This document shows positions 1 through 4,563 of a stretch of 6,123 bases of DNA, piece by piece. Location of the stretch: positions 1-6,123 of the forward strand of contig JAISQG010000062.1 of assembly GCA_031274335.1 (NCBI GenBank). Reading direction: 5' to 3'. Under the pieces are notes generated by a model, which saw only the letters and a program-made list of their open reading frames with translations, made no database searches and was not told the origin of the DNA. Positions within the stretch are counted from its first letter, which is position 1. Every line of letters begins with the position of its first letter. The position numbers were made by a program, and so were the translations under genes. Origin of the DNA: Gracilibacteraceae bacterium (GTDB taxonomy: Bacteria > Bacillota > Desulfitobacteriia > Desulfitobacteriales > Syntrophobotulaceae).

Positions 1-14
1 GGTCTTCGGCACCA
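1..14 (+). tRNA. 3' end of a tRNA, probably tRNA-Leu (truncated by window edge)
   Basis: The first 14 bases read as the end of a tRNA: three bases that fit the distal T-stem strand, a 7-nt acceptor strand CTTCGGC (4-10), discriminator A (11) and an encoded CCA (12-14). The matching 5' acceptor strand would be GCCGAAG, which is typical of bacterial tRNA-Leu, and A at the discriminator fits leucine. The body of the tRNA lies outside the window, so the isoacceptor cannot be read. It sits 28 nt upstream of a complete tRNA-Val, as expected in a co-transcribed tRNA cluster. The leucine identity is an inference from the acceptor sequence alone. Confidence 0.6.
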
Positions 15-42
15 TACCAAAATCGGCCGTGATATTATTCAA

Positions 43-119
43 GGGTTTGTAGCTCAGTTGGTTAGAGCACCACGTTGACATCGTGGGGGTCGTTGGTTCG
101 AGTCCAATCAAACCCACCA
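43..119 (+). tRNA. tRNA-Val (anticodon GAC)
   Basis: This is a complete cloverleaf. The acceptor stem GGGTTTG (43-49) pairs perfectly with CAAACCC (109-115), followed by discriminator A (116) and encoded CCA (117-119). The D-arm contains GCTCAGTTGGTTAGAGC. The anticodon stem CCACG (70-74) pairs with CGTGG (82-86) around loop TTGACAT (75-81), which places the anticodon GAC at 77-79 and makes this a valine tRNA reading GUC/GUU. The T-arm GTTGG-TTCGAGT-CCAAT is canonical. It follows another tRNA 3' end and precedes a terminator, so it is probably the last gene of a tRNA transcript. Confidence 0.96.
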
Positions 120-133
120 TACGACACCGCAAT

Positions 134-162
134 CACGACGCACACCGTGCGTCGTGTTGTTT
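134..162 (+). terminator. rho-independent terminator of the tRNA cluster
   Basis: A perfect 10-bp stem pairs CACGACGCAC (134-143) with GTGCGTCGTG (147-156) around a 3-nt ACC loop. It is followed by TTGTTT (157-162), an imperfect U-tract. The stem is very stable and begins 14 nt after the tRNA-Val CCA end. Its position between the tRNA and the next promoter fits termination of the tRNA transcript. The interrupted U-tract is the only weakness. Confidence 0.75.
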
Positions 163-163
163 A

Positions 164-187
164 GCGCAATAAGCGAAGCGTTTGCGC
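164..187 (+). promoter_or_regulatory. inverted repeat just upstream of the regulator promoter (possible operator)
   Basis: GCGCAA (164-169) is repeated inverted as TTGCGC (182-187). The 12-nt centre contains a tandem AAGCG-AAGCG (171-180). The dyad ends 7 nt before the -35 element of the promoter for the LuxR-type regulator, a position where an activator or autoregulator could bind. There is no U-tract, so it is not an obvious terminator. A 6-bp dyad in GC-rich DNA can arise by chance, so the operator role is speculative. Confidence 0.25.
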
Positions 188-194
188 CGGGCTA

Positions 195-224
195 TTGACT
201 TTTCGCCGCGGATTGTGCTATGAT
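195..224 (+). promoter_or_regulatory. sigma70/sigmaA-type promoter with extended -10
   Basis: The -35 hexamer TTGACT (195-200; consensus TTGACA) is separated by 18 bp from the -10 hexamer TATGAT (219-224; consensus TATAAT). The -10 is preceded by TGC (216-218), an extended -10 TGn element. Each hexamer has one mismatch. It lies 30 bp upstream of the ATG of the regulator gene and after the tRNA terminator, so it should drive the regulator and possibly the membrane genes behind it. The resulting leader would be short, about 20-25 nt. Confidence 0.75.
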
Positions 225-253
225 AACGAAAAAGTTCGGGTTGGTGGAAGCAG

Positions 254-2815
254 ATGCAAAAGGGCTTTTTCGCAAACAATAAGGCCGTCCTTCCCGGCAG
301 CCAGCTTTACCTGAAACGGCCACAGATTCTTCAGCTGCTTGAAAAGGCCGCCCGCTGTCCACTGGTAACAGTGACGGCGGGCGCGGGCTACGGAAAAACA
401 GATGCCGTCTATTCCTTTCTGCGGGAATATAACGGGGGGACGATCTGGATTCAGATGACGGAGTTTGATAATCTCGCCGAAATCTTTTGGGATAATTTCG
501 CGCGGTGCTTTGCCGCGCAGAATCCACCCTTTGCCGCCAGCCTGACGGAATTCGGCTTCCCCGGTTCAAGGCGGCGGTTTGAGCGCTATCTAAGTCTGAG
601 CCGGCAGGAGCCGCCGCTTGATATCCGGGGCTTTCTCGTTTTTGACGATTTCCATTTGATTCACAGCAAAGCCATTTTAAACTTCATGCGGGCCCTGATA
701 GATACGCTGCCGCAAAATATCACTGTCATCCTGATTTCAAGGGCAGAGCCGGAGATTGATCTGATCCGGCTTGTTTCCAAGGGGACGGTTTACAGGCTCA
801 CCGAAGATGATCTGCGTTTTTCGGAGGCAGAGCTGGACGCGTTCTTCAAGCTGCAAGGGATTGCGGTATCGCCGCAAATCCGGTCGAAAATCTATACGAT
901 GACCGAGGGCTGGCCTTTTGCCATTTACCTGATCAGCCTGGCGCTGAAAAGCAATCCGTCACGGCAGGATCACGCGCTTTCCGTGATGAAGCTGAACATT
1001 TTTAAACTGATGGAAACGGAGCTTTTCTCCACGATTCCGGCGGAGCTGCAAAGTTTTTTAATCAAGCTGTCCCTTCCCTCACATCTACCATTGCGGCTTT
1101 TGGAGGAATTGGCTCCGGATGAGAGCTATATCGCGGAAATAGGCAAGATCAGTACCTTTATCCGGTATGACGCCTATGCGGATACATACAGAATTCACCC
1201 GCTGCTTTTGGAATATTTGCGGCAAAAGCAAGTGGCGCTTTCTGAGGAGGAGCGACGGGACATTTTCCGGCGCACGGCTGCCTGGTGCGCCGTGAACGAC
1301 TGCAAAATGGACGCCGTGACCTATTACGAGCGGGCGGAAGATTATGAGAGCCTTGCGCGGGAGGCCTACGATATGACTCGGATGACGCCCGACGGGGTCG
1401 CGCGGTTTCTGCTGGAGGTTTTGGACAGGTTGCCGCCGCGTGCGTTCCGCGAAAACGCAAAGCTGCATGTTGTGCGCATCAAGATGCTGCAAAGCCTTTC
1501 TAGGTTCACGGAGGCCGCCGCACAGGCGCACGCGGTCATAAAGCAGTTTGAGGAGCTACCGGATGATCCTTTTTATCACTGGATTTTGTCAGAATGTTAT
1601 TTTAATTTGGGATATATCGGGATATTTACAAGCCTGTACACGAAGGTTTGCGATTATACGGATTACTTCGCTAAAGCGTACCGCCATTTTCAGCGCAGCG
1701 AGAGAGCGGCGTCCGACCTTAGAGAGCGTACGCTGGTAAGCTCCTATGTGTGCCGGGTGGGCTATCCCTCGGAAAAAGGGGAGCTGGAGCGCGGGATTGA
1801 GATATTTTCCAAATACGCGCATTACGCGGAAAAGGCGAAGAACGGGATGTTCCGCGGGATGGCGGAGCTTGCGTCCTGCGAAGCGGCTTATTTCAAAGCC
1901 GATTTGAAAAACGCCGAAGGTCTGGCGTATCTGGCGGCCCAGAAAGCCCGGGAGGCGGAGCAGTTTCAGATCGAAAACCGCGCGCTGTTCTTTCTGCTCC
2001 GAATCGCGCTTCACAAAGGGGAGCCGGCGAAAATCACGACATTGTTGCGGCAACTGAGGGCACAGCTGGAATACGGCGAATTTCTGAGCCGCCATACGCT
2101 GTGCGATATTGTGACGGGCTGGTTCTTCGCCCAGACCGGGCAGATTGATAAAATCGCCGGCTGGCTGAAAAGCGAGTTTGAAAAAAGCGATTTGGGCACA
2201 CTTTCCTACGGGCTGGAAAGCCTTGTGCGGGCAAAATATCTGTTTGCCGAAGCGAAATACCACGCGGTTTTGGCGTCACTTGAAAGCCGCGATAAACAGT
2301 ACGGACCGGAAGCATTTTTGATCGGCAAGCTGGAGATAGAGGCGCTGCGCGCAGTTTGTCTTTACCGGCTTCACGACAGTGCCGCAGCGGTCCGGGTTTT
2401 GGAGGACGCCTATCGCATCTCCGAAAACGACGGTCTGGACATGCCTTTTATCGAGCTGGGCAAAGATATGCGCACACTGGCGGCTGTCGCGATGAAACGG
2501 GAGGATTGCGCCGTTCCGAGGGACTGGCTGGAGAAAATACGCAAAAAAGCTTCGACCTACGCCAAAATGCTTACATGCGCCGTTTCGGGTTCCCGCGGCG
2601 GCCGGGTGTCGGCGGATTTGGCTTCCCTGACGAAGAAGGAGACGGAGCTGTTAAAAGATATGTGTTACGGGCTTTCCCGCTCGGAAATCGCTGTGCATCA
2701 CAATTTGTCCATGAACACAGTAAAGGCCGCCTTCCAGGTGATCTATACAAAGCTGGGCGCGCAGAACAGCGCGGACGCCATCCGGATCGCGGCGGTGAAA
2801 AAAATTATTGACTGA
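254..2815 (+). CDS. MalT-like STAND ATPase / LuxR-family transcriptional regulator
   Basis: This 853-residue protein has the architecture of MalT-type STAND regulators, in which an NTPase switch and a helical-repeat sensor control a C-terminal DNA-binding domain. Visible motifs are Walker A GAGYGKT (43-49), Walker B LVFDD (128-132), the SR pair at 162-163 after a hydrophobic strand, and the family-typical GWP (219-221). Residues about 340-760 are alpha-helical with TPR-like character, the usual inducer-sensing region. The last 63 residues (from about 791) form a LuxR/GerE helix-turn-helix, with LTKKETELL, SRSEIA and NTVK followed by a KLG motif. The ATG has a GGTGGAAG ribosome site (243-250), and an extended -10 promoter lies just upstream. 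The stop is close to or overlaps the next membrane gene, so a role in controlling that pair is likely. The inducer is unknown. The length is normal for the family and no frameshift is seen. Confidence 0.93.
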   Translation: MQKGFFANNKAVLPGSQLYLKRPQILQLLEKAARCPLVTVTAGAGYGKTDAVYSFLREYNGGTIWIQMTEFDNLAEIFWDNFARCFAAQNPPFAASLTEFGFPGSRRRFERYLSLSRQEPPLDIRGFLVFDDFHLIHSKAILNFMRALIDTLPQNITVILISRAEPEIDLIRLVSKGTVYRLTEDDLRFSEAELDAFFKLQGIAVSPQIRSKIYTMTEGWPFAIYLISLALKSNPSRQDHALSVMKLNIFKLMETELFSTIPAELQSFLIKLSLPSHLPLRLLEELAPDESYIAEIGKISTFIRYDAYADTYRIHPLLLEYLRQKQVALSEEERRDIFRRTAAWCAVNDCKMDAVTYYERAEDYESLAREAYDMTRMTPDGVARFLLEVLDRLPPRAFRENAKLHVVRIKMLQSLSRFTEAAAQAHAVIKQFEELPDDPFYHWILSECYFNLGYIGIFTSLYTKVCDYTDYFAKAYRHFQRSERAASDLRERTLVSSYVCRVGYPSEKGELERGIEIFSKYAHYAEKAKNGMFRGMAELASCEAAYFKADLKNAEGLAYLAAQKAREAEQFQIENRALFFLLRIALHKGEPAKITTLLRQLRAQLEYGEFLSRHTLCDIVTGWFFAQTGQIDKIAGWLKSEFEKSDLGTLSYGLESLVRAKYLFAEAKYHAVLASLESRDKQYGPEAFLIGKLEIEALRAVCLYRLHDSAAAVRVLEDAYRISENDGLDMPFIELGKDMRTLAAVAMKREDCAVPRDWLEKIRKKASTYAKMLTCAVSGSRGGRVSADLASLTKKETELLKDMCYGLSRSEIAVHHNLSMNTVKAAFQVIYTKLGAQNSADAIRIAAVKKIID

Positions 2816-2861
2816 GCCTCATAGCGTGACAAGCCGGACAAAACTCGATGAGGCAATGGGG

Positions 2862-2866
2862 GGCGG
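2862..2866 (+). promoter_or_regulatory. weak ribosome binding site supporting the GTG start at 2871
   Basis: GGCGG (2862-2866) lies 4 nt before a GTG at 2871, within a G-run that starts at 2858. It is the best-spaced purine-rich site for the first membrane gene. The upstream alternatives fare worse: ATG at 2856 has GAGG only 2 nt away, and TTG at 2808 has no good site. The site is non-canonical, so it favours the GTG start without settling it. Confidence 0.35.
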
Positions 2867-2870
2867 TTTT

Positions 2871-3578
2871 GTGAGCTATTTTGATTCGGCGGGGCACTGG
2901 TTTGTTTATCTGCTGGTGATCCTCGGCATCATCTATATCGCGGGGCTGACCGCCGTGACGCTGCGACGCGCGTGGGCGCGCGCCCTGAAAATCGGCTATA
3001 CAGGAAAGATGCTGCGGCGTGTTGTGAAAATCGCGGTTACGCACAGCCTACTGCCCGCCGTTGCCGTTCTGATCGGGCTGTTCGCACTGGCCCCGATCCT
3101 GGGGATTCCGCTTTCGTGGTGGCGGCTTTCGATAATCGGTAATACCGTTTATGAGATCATGGCTGCCGATCTAGCCGGGAACGTCGCCGGGACGGCGAAG
3201 CTGGCGGGCGCTGGCGCGAGGGAGCTTACCTTAACGCTCTATGTCATGACCATCGGGATTATGGGCGGTCTGCTGCTCGCACCGGTTCTGGCCGAGCGAG
3301 TTCAAAAAGGTGCGCTGAAAATAAAGGATGGGGACAGGCGGTGGCGCGCGCTGGGAAGCGGTTCATATATCACAGCCATTCTGATTGCTTTCGCGGTTCC
3401 GCTTTTGTTCAGCTCGCTCACCGCGTTGCTTACGCTTTTGACAGCGGCGGCGGCGGCCGGCGGGCTGAATCTGCTTTCGCGCCGGCATCGGGCGGCCTGG
3501 CTCGCTGAGTTTTCGTTCGCTATCGGCATGCTTGCGGGCATGATCACCTCCGTTTTTTGGACGCACCTGACAGGTTAG
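2871..3578 (+). CDS. integral membrane protein, DUF5058-like
   Basis: From the GTG start this is a 235-residue polytopic membrane protein with hydrophobic segments at about 11-31, 59-77, 120-142, 167-196 and 210-229. It has a basic loop after the first segment (RRAWARALK, about 32-40). A signature-like stretch at 81-100 (LSWWRLSIIG then YEIMAAD) resembles my recollection of DUF5058 proteins, a family of about 230-240 residues with no known function. No signal peptide or catalytic motif is visible. The GTG gives the short N-terminus before the first helix that I expect for the family. Alternatives are ATG 2856 (240 residues) and TTG 2808 (256 residues), the last overlapping the regulator stop by 8 bp. 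It is followed 39 bp later by a second membrane gene and is probably co-transcribed with it. A permease subunit is my inference. Confidence 0.8.
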   Translation: MSYFDSAGHWFVYLLVILGIIYIAGLTAVTLRRAWARALKIGYTGKMLRRVVKIAVTHSLLPAVAVLIGLFALAPILGIPLSWWRLSIIGNTVYEIMAADLAGNVAGTAKLAGAGARELTLTLYVMTIGIMGGLLLAPVLAERVQKGALKIKDGDRRWRALGSGSYITAILIAFAVPLLFSSLTALLTLLTAAAAAGGLNLLSRRHRAAWLAEFSFAIGMLAGMITSVFWTHLTG

Positions 3579-3604
3579 GAACTGTAAAGAATTGAACCGT
3601 TCCT
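3578..3604 (+). repeat. inverted repeat between the two membrane genes
   Basis: GGAAC (3578-3582) pairs with GTTCC (3599-3603), and the stem extends one base pair outward through A3577 and T3604. The result is a 6-bp stem with a 16-nt AT-rich loop. It fills the gap between the two membrane genes and ends one base before the AGGAG ribosome site of the second. There is no following U-tract, so it is not a terminator. It could influence translation or mRNA stability, or be chance. Confidence 0.3.
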
Positions 3605-3617
3605 TAGGAGATGTATT

Positions 3618-4454
3618 ATGAACAAAGACGAGCAAGACCGCCGCACCGCTGAAAGTGAGCGGTATTTGAACGCCATGCACCGTCTGGGCCGCGCCGGCAC
3701 CTTCGGCGCAATTTTGGTTATGCTGGGCATACCGACCGCGATGGGTCTTTATTTTGATGCGTTGCCTGCCATCGGACAGATTTTTCAGGCGGCGCTTCCG
3801 CTACTGATCGTTTTCCTGCCTTCTAACCTCTTTGAGATCATCTCCTACACGCCGATTTTGGGCAGCTCCGTTTATCTGGCGCTGATTACGGGCGAGGTTC
3901 TGAATTTGAAGCTGCCCGTGGTCAACAGCGTCCTGCAGCTCATGAGCGTCGAGACCGGTACGCAGGAGGCCGATGTCATCGCGACCATAACCGTGTGCGT
4001 CACGGCTTTTGTCACGATTGCGATTATTACCCTCGGCATCGTGATGATGATACCGTTGCAGCCCGTACTGACGTCCGCCGCCGTCAAAACAGCGGCGTCG
4101 TATATTTTGTCCGCGCTGTTCGGCGCTCTGGGCTCCGGCGTGTTAGGGCGCGATTTGGGCGGCGGCATTAAGGCCTACGGCCGGTTGAGGGGCATGATCG
4201 CGCCCTGCGTTTTCATGGTGGCTCTGGTGCTCTGGGATCAGCAAATCAGCGTTTTCCTGCATCTCGACAAGCTTATGCAACAAGACGGACAGGGCGTTAT
4301 ACTGCATACGCTACAGGGCTTTGTTTTGGTGCTCATGGTTTTGCTTACGTATCTGTCGAACAAATGGCTGTACGCAAACGGGTTCATCCGGGTGGATCTG
4401 CCCGACGAGCCGCCCCGGGGCAAGGGAAGCAAAACCGCGCGGCCCTATCTTTGA
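3618..4454 (+). CDS. polytopic membrane protein, probable partner of the DUF5058-like protein
   Basis: This is a 278-residue integral membrane protein that I cannot place in a named family. Its N-terminus is charged and cytoplasmic-looking (about 1-25, rich in Asp, Glu and Arg). Hydrophobic segments lie at about 27-45, 53-72, 78-91, 119-148, 150-176, 192-206 and 228-247, and the tail is polar and Pro/Lys-rich (about 258-278). A motif-like region at 76-100 (SYTPILGSSVYLALITGE) contains membrane-embedded Pro, Gly and Ser with one acidic residue, as in many transporters, and a Gly-rich loop (GVLGRDLGGG) lies at about 174-183. The start is secure: AGGAG (3606-3610) sits 7 nt before the ATG. Tight spacing behind the other membrane gene suggests the two proteins act together, perhaps as a two-subunit permease. 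The substrate is unknown, and no ATPase or solute-binding gene is in view. Confidence 0.85.
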   Translation: MNKDEQDRRTAESERYLNAMHRLGRAGTFGAILVMLGIPTAMGLYFDALPAIGQIFQAALPLLIVFLPSNLFEIISYTPILGSSVYLALITGEVLNLKLPVVNSVLQLMSVETGTQEADVIATITVCVTAFVTIAIITLGIVMMIPLQPVLTSAAVKTAASYILSALFGALGSGVLGRDLGGGIKAYGRLRGMIAPCVFMVALVLWDQQISVFLHLDKLMQQDGQGVILHTLQGFVLVLMVLLTYLSNKWLYANGFIRVDLPDEPPRGKGSKTARPYL

Positions 4455-4484
4455 GTCTAACCGATTAAAGCATTTCAGTCCGTT

Positions 4485-4494
4485 TTCCCGGGAA
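4485..4494. promoter_or_regulatory. perfect 10-bp palindrome in the gap before the polyferredoxin gene
   Basis: TTCCCGGGAA (4485-4494) is a perfect palindrome inside the 109-bp gap between the second membrane gene and the iron-sulfur gene. It has no loop, so it is a better candidate for a protein-binding site than a terminator. The rest of the gap turns AT-rich (about 4511-4527, including TATTAT at 4519-4524), as a promoter might, but I found no -35 hexamer at proper spacing. A regulatory role is only a possibility. Confidence 0.25.
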
Positions 4495-4563
4495 TGTCCC
4501 CTCTTCACACATTTTTCATATTATCATGGTAGTCTGGCGTAAAAATGAGTGAGGGAGGGTCTT

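Noticed and set aside
43..119. tRNA-Val 3' end as a phage or island attachment site
   Set aside because: No second copy of the tRNA 3' segment and no integrase gene occurs in the window.
1589..2263. Open frame on the - strand within the regulator gene (224 codons)
   Set aside because: It is antisense to the helical-repeat region of an intact 853-residue regulator, with no ribosome site or recognisable domain.
2356..2811. Open + frame (151 codons) inside the 3' part of the regulator
   Set aside because: It overlaps the LuxR helix-turn-helix coding region in another frame, and its Gly/Arg-rich product is typical of a shadow frame.
4504..4527. Promoter candidate TTCACA with TATCAT before the polyferredoxin
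   Set aside because: The spacing is only 12 bp, and no better-spaced -35 was found for the nearby TATTAT, so no promoter was called.
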